Positions 25,591-36,509 of a DNA stretch of 64,000 bases are shown here, in pieces. The notes below the pieces were generated by a model. The model was given only the letters and a program-made list of their open reading frames with translations. It made no database searches and was not told the origin of the DNA. Each line of letters begins with the position of its first letter. Within the stretch, counting starts at the first letter, position 1. This DNA is from Polytrichum commune. Taxonomy: Eukaryota > Streptophyta > Polytrichopsida > Polytrichales > Polytrichaceae. Both the position numbers and the translations under genes were made by a program. The stretch covers positions 23,717,666-23,781,665 of the forward strand of contig OX485807.1 in assembly GCA_950295325.1 (NCBI GenBank), written 5' to 3'.

Positions 25591-27115
25591 AACATGTCCC
25601 TTATAGGTTAGTCGCTAATTCATCCCAAATTTAAGCTCACTAAGTTAATATAGGGTCTAGTTTGACGATTGATTTGGTTGAAGGCCCGATGTGATTTAAA
25701 ATAGCAGTCAATGGGATTTTCAATAATGACCGACATTTTCATCTTCCCCTTCTCCTAGTCTGTCCTCTTCTTGGTTAGGTGCTGTAAATATTTGTCCGAA
25801 AATATGATATGCACTTCAAGGGGACACGTTGGTTAGACATCTTGTAAATGACAAGAGTAATAGAAAGTGCATCATTAGGAACCACTTATTTTGTCAGTTA
25901 AATTACTTTGCCTAAATGATCTGCAAAATGGAAATTTCAAAATTATTAAGGTATGGAACGAGGTGGTTTTTTATTAAAAAAATAAAAATAAAAATAAAAA
26001 TCTTTGTTATTACCTTAGCCTACAACAAAGGCTCCATATGCTAGTCCATGGGTTCGGATACATAGGTTGGTATTCGAGATGGGTTTAGGGTTAGAGCTAG
26101 GTTTGGGTGGGGGTCATGTAGAGTGCAACAACAACGGTCATGACGATCCTTTTATGGTGAGGAGGTCATGTTTGATATTGTGGTGTTTGGAAGCAAATCA
26201 ATGAAGAGTGTGACCTTAGCAAATCACAATATGAAGTCGTCACTCAAGTGCCCACTATAGTGCCCACCCCGAGAGGGGTTAGTAGTCCTACACCACTGGT
26301 ATTATGCCATGAGGGTTTAATGCCAAGGGTGGGTCGAACGGGCATTCCAATCACGCTGATCACATGGTCAGCGTTTCTTCTCTCTCGTCACTCAAGGAAA
26401 AGAAAGGACGGGGAAAAAAATTGCTCCAAACTCCAATTTTGAGAACAACACCATGAAATACGAGGATGAAGATTTTCCCAACTTGATGGTAGTAGGGACC
26501 ACGACAATTCTAGGCATAGTCCAAGAAACTTGGGAGCTCCTCTCGCACACTCCAAATCAAGACCTTCCTAAAAAATGTGCATTGTTTAGCAAGTAGGTAG
26601 GATGGTAGTACACGCACTTGTGACCTCTACTAGAAAGTGGCCCTCGAGATCCTTGTAAAAATTGAAACATATTTTGAACGCGAGAACTTAGACCCAATCT
26701 CGAACACACCTACAAATCAACGATTTGAAATCCATGGTTTATATATAAGGTGTCCAACAATGCATGCTAAAATGTGTTGAAACACTATTTCAATCACCAA
26801 CAAGACCTAAGCGACCATTCTATTTTAGGATGTCTACATTTGTAAGTGTGAGTGGATGCTTAGAAGGACAATAATCACAAGTGCAAGCAGTCACCGTACT
26901 CCTTATTCATTTTATGCTGCTGCCGTGCTGCTTTTATAGATTTCGTGTGGTGTCAATTAAATCCGCAACCCGATTCGAATATATAAGTGTTTACGTAAGT
27001 TAGTTAAGTATTTAAGTGCCAGTGGATATAAATTTGCCTCAGGTTGATCTCCCGTTGACCACCTTCTCTATCTTCACCTTGATTTTGTGTCCTTCAGGCC
27101 GATGGCATTTAAGTT
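25591..27115. other. Intergenic, no recognisable gene
   Basis: Short frames only; nothing identified. Confidence 0.4.
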
Positions 27116-27671
27116 AGGGCCACTTTACACCTAGAGGCCGGGCCAATTCGTTGTGTAAGAGGCTTGAAATCCTCACTTGTGATTGGCCAAAAGGCTGAAA
27201 TCAGCCCCAACCCCTTTACACCTAGAGGCCGGGCCGATTTGATGGTATGGATTCTTTAATAAAAAAAATCCGTGGTATGACACGGCCCGAGTTCATTGAA
27301 TTAGGTGCACCCAAAATGGAAGGCCAATTCTTGGCCTCGGGGCCAATGTCAAATTTCAATTTTTTTTTAAAAACATTCTTTAAAAAAATGATTTTTAAGC
27401 GAACCATATACATTGGATTATGTGGAAATATAAACGGCTCTATGTTAGATTACCATACTAGATATGTTGGAGTATGCTAGATTTATTGAATTGGCCTTGC
27501 TTCTTGGCCCTAAGGCCTTTACATATGAAAAAATTGACCCCCATTATAATCTTATTATAATGTGCAGTTGAGGGCGGCCTCCAACCCAAAAGGGGTTGGA
27601 ATTTCATGCAATCGGCCTCAAGGGGAATTGGGAATTTGGGGCGGCCTCTAGGTGTAAATTAAAGCGGCCCT
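27116..27671. mobile_element. TIR element, 556 bp, non-autonomous
   Basis: The left end AGGGCCACTTTACACCTAGAGGCCG and the right end (complement) AGGGCCGCTTTAATTTACACCTAGAGGCCG are inverted repeats differing by a 5-nt indel and a substitution. An extra direct copy of TTTACACCTAGAGGCCGGGCC lies near 27215. The interior is rich in GGCC and AATTGGCC strings, with no coding capacity. No clear target duplication was found. Confidence 0.7.
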
Positions 27672-29077
27672 TGGTGTTGATGACACTGCAGGGGCAATGA
27701 GTATATATGGAGCAAGACAATGAGAATTGAGCTGACACCATATCCAATATCTAGTGTAGCTGACACACCCAAATCTATTCAACCCCAGCTCGTCTTCAAT
27801 TAAACGGTTTGCTTCTTGGGCGCCTCATGAACTCTGAAGAAGTACTTCCATCCAAAGTTTGACCGAGCCCATAATTAAACACCACTCTTGTTTTGAAAGA
27901 TAGATATTCACAACTTTGTTGGTGGAAGTACGTAGGTGATTTCGTGTATCGGATGACCGACAGGATGAACCTATGGTTTCATAAGTGTAGTACATGTGTG
28001 ATATTGGGGTGATTTCTTACATGTATGGAAATTGAAATCACAACGTTTAACCAACAAAAAAAACACACTACTTATTTTCAAGTTTGGAAACATGTAAATT
28101 TTCAAAGTCGAGATTCTCTCCCAACCATATTCACAACACAGATAGACCTATTTTTTTTATAACTAGGAGACGAAAACTTGAGTATAATTAGTGTCCTTCT
28201 CAAGGAACCCGAATTTGTGCCCTTTTAACTTACGTTTTTCCATCACGTTGAATGTGAAGGCTACATGTGTGATTCTTCATGACTTTTTCCACCATGTAGA
28301 AATTGATGGCCATATGTGTGGAATTTCACGACTTTAGGGGATTCTATATAGTAAGATTGGGAGGGGGCATGTCTACTCCAAAGAACCTCCGCCATACCAT
28401 ATCATGTATTGGGTAGCCGGACAATGGGATAAGCCATCTACCCTCCTAGGAATCCAAGGGCCAAAAATGTTGAGGCCAACAAGCTGAAACTAGCCGAAAC
28501 ATTTTTGGCCATTGGATTCCTATGTGGGTGGCTATGGGAGTCCGATTGGTTGCCTGACGCAGTTGATTTTGGTTTTCCTCAGGCCGTTGGATTCAATCTA
28601 ACATCTAGGAGGGCCCCCATTGTTGACAACCTGGATGCTTTTGAATGTCAATATCAACATGGCAAATACAAAGGATTTTGATAGTTAGAAGACAAAAAAT
28701 ATTTTGCAAAATTTTAGGAAATTTTTGCATAGCTTCACAAAACAAATGTCGAAGGTGGTAATGTTGGAGAGCTGGTCCTCAAACACCAACCAAAATGTGG
28801 CACGTTTGTGAGTGGTAAGCCAAAATCAGCTATGCACGAGGCCAAGTCCTCTTTCTCAATGGCTAACAACAATTCTAGAATATAATACAGTGGTGTCTTC
28901 AATCATGAAATGTGGTCTCCATGGTGAAGACTAGAAAAAGAAAAAGGAAAAAAAAAGTGTTCTTGCATAGTCATGCGATATTCGTTCACCGTTTCCTACC
29001 CATGTTTGTGTGGGCATGGTGAAGACTTAATTGTTTGGTTGTAATATTGACGGATTGTGCAAGTTCTAGAGAGAGAG
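27672..29077. other. Intergenic, no recognisable gene
   Basis: AT-rich sequence with a short inverted pair near 28445-28520 (AATCCAAGGGCCAAAAATGTT and its approximate complement). No gene seen. Confidence 0.4.
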
Positions 29078-30074
29078 TGTCGCGCACCTCTCCATGAGGA
29101 GTGCCCGAAACACCATGGGCACAAGGGGGACCCCGGAGTGACACCCGGGACTTGTGGCGCTGTTGGTGAGAGGGCCCAAGTGATCCTAGTGTGGGTGAGG
29201 GCCCCGGGCGTTGGGAACGCCTCCCACCCACGAAGATTAGGAGGCACAAGGGTAAGGCCATGAGTTATGCGTAGCTCATGGCGTGGTGATTCTAGAAAGC
29301 TCAAGAACACCTCAATCGGAGGTGTGAGCTAGGAGTTATGGCCATTTGAGTGGGGCGCTGTCCCGGGACAGCGCCCTGGTACAGCAGTGCCTGGGAGTGA
29401 TTCCCGGGACTGCCAAGGTTCAAACAGGCATAACTTCGTCAAGACTTGCTCAAATGGGGCAAGTGAGGAGTCCATCGGCATCTACGTGAAGCGTAGATGA
29501 GGATGGAGTGGTTGGTTGTTATGATCAGACATCATACAAGGAAGTTATGATGGTCTGAAGCTGCTGGGGGGGTTCTAGGCCCAGCAGCTAAAGGAAAATG
29601 TCCACTTGGCCCCAACTCTTGGTAGAGAGACAAGAGGTTGGTTGACGGTGGGGTAGGGGCCCCGCGTGAAGTCCTAGAGGCTTATATGGGTGAGGTGGTG
29701 TGGCCTCACCCACCCGAGGCCGAACGGCACAGCCTCCATGGGCTTTGGCCCATTGTGAGGCCATAGTTGCCTAATATGGTTCGGGTTGTTGTAGTGTTGC
29801 TCCGGCAATGCGATGATCAACATAAGATTGGACTTCCATGGATGGAAGTCCACATCTAAGGATTGGTTACCGATAAAAGGGGTTGGTTACCGATTAAAGG
29901 GGTAAGTCCCGAAATCAAAGTAGGAGGGTTGGTTCCCCTCCTATGAACTAATGGTCCGGGGTTAGAGGAGCTAACCATTAGCATGGCGGTATGCGAAGCG
30001 TTAGCGACTCGTAACCTTTGCTAGAATTGAAAATTGGCAAGATGGTCAAGGGGGGGCTAGCAAGGGTTGCGACA
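29078..30074 (+). mobile_element. Solo LTR, 997 bp, 5-bp target duplication GAGAG
   Basis: The segment begins TGTCGC and ends GCGACA, the TG...CA with short inverted ends typical of LTRs. It is flanked on both sides by GAGAG (29073-29077 and 30075-30079), an exact 5-bp duplication. No internal domain or second LTR adjoins it, so it is a solo LTR left by recombination. A second copy in reverse orientation lies at 37762-40103. Shared internal blocks include a section starting CACCTCTCCATGAGGAGTGC and the palindrome region near 29353. Cytosine-rich frames inside it are not genes. Confidence 0.88.
29353..29376. repeat. Perfect 24-bp palindrome inside the solo LTR
   Basis: The sequence is exactly self-complementary around CCC|GGG, with half-site GGGCGCTGTCCC. 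The corresponding part of the other LTR copy (near 39800-39830) is degraded. It may be a regulatory or recombination feature of the LTR, or chance in GC-rich sequence. Confidence 0.8.
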
Positions 30075-31136
30075 GAGAGTGAGCATTGTGATGTTGGCTA
30101 TGATATGGGAGTGATGTGGAAATTAAGGGATGTGTAAGTGAATGATCAAGTATGAGTAGTAAAGACATTGTGATAGGTGCATCACATTTCAAAAGCTCTG
30201 AGGTAGACAACTAGCCTTAGGTGGTTACTTTCAAGAGCTTTGGCCTCTTCTTATGTGCTATTTTTTATGAAGAAAAAATAGCAATGTTCCAGCAAATACT
30301 TTACAAATTTTAAAACCACTTGAGAGTGATACCGAGGTGACAAAATGTCAAATTGTGACGAATTTTCTAAGAGCACACATGTGAGTGATCTTCAGTAAGT
30401 GGTTAGTGTTGAGCGGCTAAGATGTGGTTCACGTGTTGGAGAAGCAAAGTAAGAGGGAGATTCCATAGAAATTTGCACACACTAGTGGAGGACCAATGAA
30501 GAGCAAGTATAACAAGGGTAGAGGGATAGTTCAAAAGCATTCATTTCTTAGCCTCTTGACTAAGATTTAATGTAATAATTGTTCTTATCAATTCACTATT
30601 TGATACGAGGCTATCAAGTCTTATGATTAATAATTTTGTCTTTGTAGGGAGTGGGTTTATCTGGCAACTTGTTGTTAGCACCCATGAGCGTCACCTTGGT
30701 ATTGCACTACCTCCTAGGTTGGCACACCCCTCCCCTTCGAGGACCCAAATACCGTCAAACAATTTTGAACATAAACATGAACCTCCACCCCCTTAAGAAT
30801 GCAATCACAATCAATACCCAAGTCACAGGGATGTTTGCAACATGAGGACTTAAATCTTCCAAGAATCCAAGTTGTAATCCTATTGACAAATACACTATTT
30901 GTGGTAGACATTTAGTTGTCTTAGGCATAATCAAGACACATCCTAAAAGTTCAACACATGATTGATCATGAAGTGTGAGATCAACTTGCTTGTTTGCACA
31001 CTTAAATTAAAATTGCATGATGATTGCTTGCTTGGTTTTATAATGCAGTGACCTCGGTTGTTCTACATCTCTTAGAAAACACAATTCTCCATGAATGATC
31101 ATGTCTAGTGGTGGTGAACTTGGAGGGGCGCATACT

Positions 31137-33433
31137 TTTTGAGCCATGTTGGCTATTATCGTAGGTTCATATTTCAATATTTAGTCATTGCTCTACCATT
31201 AACATAATTTTTGAAAAACATAGACACTTCTCATGTACAAACTAAAGGCGTGTATTGAATTGTTTAACACTTTGAAACAAAATCTCATCACTGCACCTAT
31301 TTTAGTTGCTCTTGATTGGGAGAGAGATTCTAAAGTTTACATGGATGCTTCTAATGTGGCAATTGGTGCAGTCTTGAGCAAGAAGGATGAAAAATGGCAT
31401 GATCATCCCATTTATTTTGCGAGTCGTCAATTAATACAAGTTGAGCATAATTATACTATCAATAAAAGAGAGAGATTAGCCTTAGGTATATTTTTTCTCC
31501 GCCCAAATCTTCAAACACTACATGATGGACTATTATTTTTCATGTTGACCATGATGCTTTGAAATACATGATAAACAAACCTCAATTGATTGGACGAATT
31601 GCTAGATGGGTGTTGTTGTTGCAAGAGTTGAATTTTACCATCCAAATTCGTCCAAAGGAAAGTCATGCTAATGCAAATCATTTGTCAAGGTTGAGTGAAG
31701 AGTTAGGCACATAACCCATTGACAACTCATTCCCTTATGCTAACCAAATTTTTATAGATATAGTCTCTCATGAGTATGTTGAGATTATAAATTATCTACA
31801 AGTTGCTTACCTTTCCAATTGAATTCACAAGGAAACAACATCATAGATTTGATATTTAAAGTTGCTATATATTCCATTATTGATGATATAATGTCTAAGA
31901 AAGGGAAAGATGGAGTAATGAGAATATGTGTGATGAACTCGAAAATTCCTTTACTTTTGAATGGTTGTCACAGTGACGTAGTAGGAGGTCATTTTGTAAG
32001 AAACGTCGCTTCTAAAAGAGTCCTCCCATCAATTTATTGGTGGCCTACATTATTTCAAGATTGTGGTACTTATGCTAGGCAATGTGATGTTTGTCAACAA
32101 GTAGGTAAACCTACAGACACCTCTGCTATGTCTTTGAACCCTATTTTGGCATTAGCTCCTTTTGAAAAATGAAGGCATTGATTTTGTGGGTCCTATCAAC
32201 CCATCTAATAAGAGTGATTTCCATCGTTATATTCTTGTTGTAATTGATTATGCCATTAAGTGGGATGAGGCTACACCTACCAAACATGATGATAAAAAGT
32301 AGTTGCCAAATTCTTAAAAGGTAATATATTTTCTAGCTTTGGTTGTTCAAAAGACTTGGTGAGTGATGGAGGAGATCATTTTTGTCAGTGATGTGATTAT
32401 GGTTTTAACTGAAAAGTATCAGATTAAACATTGTCTCACTACCCCATACCACTCTAGAGCTAATGGTCGAACAAAGCTAATGGTCAAAAAGGAAAACCAA
32501 TGGTATTTTGTACAAGATCATCACTAAAACCGTCCATGGTTCCATGAGTGATTGGGATTCTAAATTGTTATATGCATTGTGGGCCTCTCGTATGACATAC
32601 AAAGTTACCAAAAGTTTACCCCATTCCAACTTCTCTACAGTCAAGAATTTATTCTACCTATTGCATAAGAACTACACTAAATATGATATTTAGTGTCATA
32701 TGGTATTTTATGTCACTATTGTAACTTTTCGGACAATGCTTATGAATAAGTGAGCAAATATTGTCATGGATGATGGATGAGCTCATCCATTGGCCAAAAC
32801 CCTGCCTTCTCTTGTGATGAAGGATAGTCATGAATGATTAAAATTTGGATGAAAAATAGGTTGGTAAGTGATAGAAATTGCAACACTGTAATTCTATAAA
32901 CCTCAATTTTTGTTTTTACAAGGAATGACAAATAACGTTGGGTAGTGTTGGTGACACTAAACCGCGGTTTCCAATTAGTATCGAGCAAGACGATTAGAAT
33001 CGGTGACACTATATATAAAATTTAGTGTATGTTCTTTGCGAATAGCCCTTGATGAGAGATTAGACGAAACAAAATCCTTGAAAGTTCACATTGCCATGTT
33101 AGAAAAAGTGGATGAGACACAAGGCCAAGCATACATTAAAACAACCGCAATTCAAAAATGATGCAAACTTACTACTATAGCAAAATGAAGAGTAAATTCA
33201 TTAAGGATAATGATGTGGTCTCATTATACGATATTCACTTTCAAAATGTTATGGATAAATGCAATATTCATTGGCAAGGTCCTTATAAAGTTGTTAAAGC
33301 CTATGAAAATGGCTCATGTGATTTTCAAGATTTTCAAGGACACCCTCTAACTACTTGTATTAATGACAATTGTCTAGAATTTTATTGTAATAGTTGAGAA
33401 ATTAAGTATAATAATAAGAGGGGGGGGGGGGGG
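31137..33433 (+). mobile_element. Decayed Ty3/gypsy retrotransposon fragment (RT end, RNase H, integrase)
   Basis: Order of domains along the plus strand fits a Ty3/gypsy pol. An RT C-terminal (thumb) remnant (HVGYYRRF, in-frame stop) lies at about 31141-31220. RNase H lies in 31233-31562 with the DAS..AIGAVLS and ASRQL motifs, then shifts frame into 31548-31714 (HDALKYMI). An integrase zinc-binding region at 31819-32172 has an H-H-C-C pattern (CHSDVVGGHF ... CDVCQQ). The integrase core starts at about 32165 with GIDFVGP. A post-integrase region occupies 33158-33397 (HWQGPYKVVKAYENG). Multiple stops and frameshifts make it non-functional. A polypurine-like G tract at 33420-33433 marks the probable 3' end of the internal region. 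Gag, protease and most of RT are missing. Confidence 0.85.
33420..33433 (+). other. Poly-G tract, probable polypurine tract of the Ty3 remnant
   Basis: A run of 14 G preceded by AAGA directly follows the post-integrase coding remnant. This is where the plus-strand primer tract precedes a 3' LTR. The following bases (AGTTAGAAG...) would start the LTR, but its end and partner were not found. Confidence 0.5.
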
Positions 33434-34255
33434 AGTTAGAAGATTGGTTAGTGTGTTAGAAATTATTTAATCCCTCAATTGATCATTAAGCTGATTATCA
33501 CGTATGATTAGATATTCTACATGATGAAGGGAATTTTAAGATCACCCTAACATCATCCTAATTTGAAATTAAGGCAATGTTGAAGGTGGAGCATTAGATT
33601 GCTCGTAGTCATATAAATGTAATACTAGAAAGAATGAGGTTGTAATAAGCCTACAAGATTGGTATGTAGTGGGAGAAGAGTTATCCCATATTGTTTGTAA
33701 GAACCAAGTTGAAAAAGAGCAATAAAGGGCAAGACAAGGGGTGACGATGACCATCTCACTCCCAACATTGTTCATACGCCTTTGTGTATGTGTTCTTGCT
33801 TGGCAATCTCATCTCTAGTCTTATTGAGTTCCAATACGCAATTGAAGATTTGATGAGAAAGGTTTCTCACAAATATTGGATGTCGAGGTTTCATGATGAA
33901 TTGATCATTATGAGAAACCTCATTTAAGAAAGAATTCCAAGGAAGCATGATGATTAAAAGCCTAGAAATTCAACAACATTATAAGGACCTAGGGATTTCC
34001 GGAACCTTAAGTGATTAACCGTATTAAGATATTAGAGAAGATATTTAATTAGCCTAATGGTTACCAAAATCTCTAATAAAAGTTGAACCTCCTAAAATAT
34101 GCATAAACTGGAGTTATAAGTTAATCTAAAATGTTTAGAGAAAATGGTGGAGGGGCTATAATCTTTAGAATATCACCCAGGTCTAATAGGATTGTTAATT
34201 TGTTAGGTATAGTTAGATAGGAAATTATTTGAAGAAATCTCATGATGCAAGACTC

Positions 34256-34440
34256 TTTTTTCTTTTTTGAGATAGAAGGCCTAGAGGCCAGTGCCAAAGC
34301 ACAAAAGGCAGTTGACCACTTGGCAAGTTTTCTATCAAGTAGAGAGGAGATTTCACAACTGGGAATCAAACTGCCAACCTCTTCCTTGAGATTTGGGTAT
34401 CTCTCCACCATCATCCAATAGTTTAGGGTCACCTGGGACC
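34256..34440 (-). mobile_element. tRNA-derived SINE, 185 bp, with 16-bp target duplication
   Basis: The element lies between TCATGATGCAAGACTC (34240-34255) and TCATTATGCAAGACTC (34441-34456), a 16-bp duplication with one mismatch. On the minus strand it contains GGCAGTTTGATTCCCA (34375-34360), resembling a tRNA B box, and it ends in an A-rich tail (the TCTTTTTTCTTTTTT tract on the plus strand at its left edge). Length, tail, B box and target duplication together indicate LINE-dependent retroposition. It has no coding capacity. Confidence 0.8.
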
Positions 34441-34854
34441 TCATTATGCAAGACTCAATACAGTCTTTCTCGCATTTTCTAAAACATATTCATCTTCGAA
34501 GACACACACTGGCGACGTCAGTAGTGCAACTTTAGCTGAGTTGGAATCTACCTCATGAATACTGTATTTCGGTAGTTCCATGACAACAGAAGCGAAGCTC
34601 TGAGATTATGCTCCGCATGTAAGTGCACAGATTGTGGTGAATGATTGGGTCACTCTCTCTCGGAGTCGTGTTGATCTTCACATAGATGTAGATGCTCTTC
34701 ATACTCAGATCGACTGCAAACTATGCAAGTAAATGAAGCAGGCTTCAACTTATGATCGCATGTTCATCAACAGATAAAACTAAGCAGGGTGGATTCAGCC
34801 AAGCCACAAATGCAGTGGTCATGGTATGAATGGTGGAAGTGAAGCTATCTCATT

Positions 34855-34904
34855 AGCCCATACACTTAGGGCGGAATAACCTGAGGAGCAGCCAACTACA
34901 TAAA
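34855..34904 (+). promoter_or_regulatory. snRNA-type promoter of U5 copy A (USE-like plus weak TATA)
   Basis: AGCCCATACACTTAGG (34855-34870) is shared in diverged form by copies B and C. It resembles the plant upstream sequence element RTCCCACATCG. About 30 nt downstream lies TACATAAA (34897-34904) in TATA position. The TATA is weaker than in copy C. Confidence 0.5.
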
Positions 34905-34929
34905 CCCTTTTGAGCTGAAGGAGAAATCA

Positions 34930-35052
34930 CAGAGCCGGGTGCTCAGCGCAGAGCGAACTATTCTTTCCCCTTTTACTAAAGAATACCGTGCGCTGGGTAC
35001 TACACTTACCGGCATACTCTTCTTTTTGGATCGTCCCTTAACAGGGGCCCCC
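34930..35052 (+). ncRNA. U5 snRNA-like gene, copy A
   Basis: U5 is the spliceosomal RNA whose loop I aligns exon ends. Here a 7-bp stem ATTCTTT/AAAGAAT encloses CCCCTTTTACT, the U5 loop I with one change: the conserved G of CGCCUUUUAC is C. CAGCGC pairs perfectly with GCGCTG outside it, and GCCGG with CCGGC at the base. A T-run (TTCTTTTT) in the Sm-site position and a short GC hairpin (CCCTTAACAGGG) follow. The loop change suggests a variant or a pseudogene. Ends are estimated from the TATA distance and the roughly 120-nt family length. Confidence 0.65.
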
Positions 35053-35295
35053 TAATTCAAATCCAAGCAGGAATGTGCAAGATGATTTTAAGCTCTACAG
35101 ACGAAACATGTAGCTTCTGTACACGGGGAATCGGAGTGTACTGAATACGAAGCGTTAGACAGTCGATTACTCTGTAAGACTGATTAGGCACAAGCTTCCC
35201 GTGCGAGAGGATCGAATATCACAACCTCTCAACGCTTCTCTGGACTGAGGTAAGGCAAAGCGCATCACTTAGAATGATGGTGAGAAGATTGTAGA

Positions 35296-35418
35296 CATAA
35301 CATTACTCAACATCCACTGTTTATTCAGTGGGCCCTTCGGATGCTCAGGTTTTTGAGCATCCGACTGTTATATTCCAAGGGCCCACTGAACAAAGAGTGG
35401 GTGCTGAGTAATGTTATG
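35296..35418. mobile_element. Small foldback MITE, 123 bp, inside copy A
   Basis: The ends CATAACATTACTCA and TGAGTAATGTTATG are perfect inverted repeats. Pairing continues through CAGTGGGCCCTT/AAGGGCCCACTG to a central TGCTCAGGTTTTTGAGCA. The corresponding part of copy C lacks it, so it inserted after duplication. Confidence 0.8.
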
Positions 35419-36100
35419 GAGCTCATGGAGGTGACTTACCCTAAAATACGTTGCTAGTCATTACGTTACCCTAAAATTGGACTTGTGTCTTCAGGAATTG
35501 TGCTCCGATCCAAAGTTGGTGGGACTGGATTACCTTGACGAATTTTGACATTCTAGTCCACTGAAGCTAGGTCAACAACCCTTCATGTACACAAAAATCC
35601 AGCTATCAACAGTCTCCAAATGTACGCAGTGAAAGCCTGTGGGCTACCTCTATTCCTTAAACCCTAGGCCCTAAAACCTTGCTTTTCATTTGACAGTTTT
35701 AATTGGGCAAACAGGAATAGACTTGTGTGTTGAGGAATTGTTCACCATGTCAGAGTTGTCTACTGACCTTGTTGATGTGTCCATCCGCCATCTTTCACAC
35801 GAGGACGACCTCCGTGCGCTGAACTGTAATCATTCCAACTAGCAGAAATGTCCACAACCAAAATTCTCACAAGCACAGGAGTAGCGAGGGCAAGCGGTCA
35901 TATGCCTTGGCACTACAATCACAATAGTAGTCAGGGCATGTTTGGTGAGACGAGATCACATTGACGAAACCCTTGACAATGTTTTCTAATGAAGTTAGAT
36001 CAACAAATATTGACGTAGACAAGAATCCAAGTATCGTACTGGAATAATTGTATCCAGCACCAATCTCAAGAAGCTTCAACTAATTCCAATGAAAGCAAAC

Positions 36101-36509
36101 AGCTTTCACTTCCTTGTGGACTCTGGACCTCCAATTGCCCCGTAACTGCTGGATATGCCCAATTTTAAAACGAGCAGGAACACACTTCCATGATGCAGAC
36201 TTGTCTTCAACATTGGCAGATGGGGCTAGATCCGGGGAGAGAGTGAGCAATGTCCAAGCATGACAAACTCATCGGAGGTTTCAAACATCATAAACTGAAG
36301 CCCTGTCAAGGAACCGATCAAATTTCTTTCTTCAACAAATGATGTAATCCATACCGATCATTCATGGGTTCTACTTTTCAGTGGAGATGAAGGACATGCT
36401 CATTGGTGGACTTGAGCACAACAACTATCTGTTGAACAAGGAATACAAGACACAAATTACAAAGGACAAGGGTTTATGAGAGGATGAGAGGATGTAAGGA
36501 TGAGAGGGT
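36101..36509. other. Spacer between duplication copies A and B
   Basis: No gene or recognised repeat is seen. Confidence 0.3.

Larger units (their letters stand above)
30085..36100 (+). repeat. Segmental duplication copy A, carrying a U5 snRNA-like gene
   Basis: Collinear blocks match copy B. 30085-30190 matches 36515-36610; 30400-30660 matches 37460-37735; 30690-31130 matches 40113-40440; 34615-35055 matches 40700-41370; and the block around 35770-35880 matches the one at 41550-41660. The stretch 31130-34500 has no counterpart in B and contains a retroelement remnant and a SINE, so it is a later insertion. Similarity is diverged throughout with many small indels. No host protein gene is contained in it. 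Confidence 0.7.

Noticed and set aside
28986-29310. Three overlapping frames of about 70-100 codons
   Set aside because: They lie in the start of the solo LTR, occur on both strands and have no domain. The same sequence recurs in the second LTR copy.
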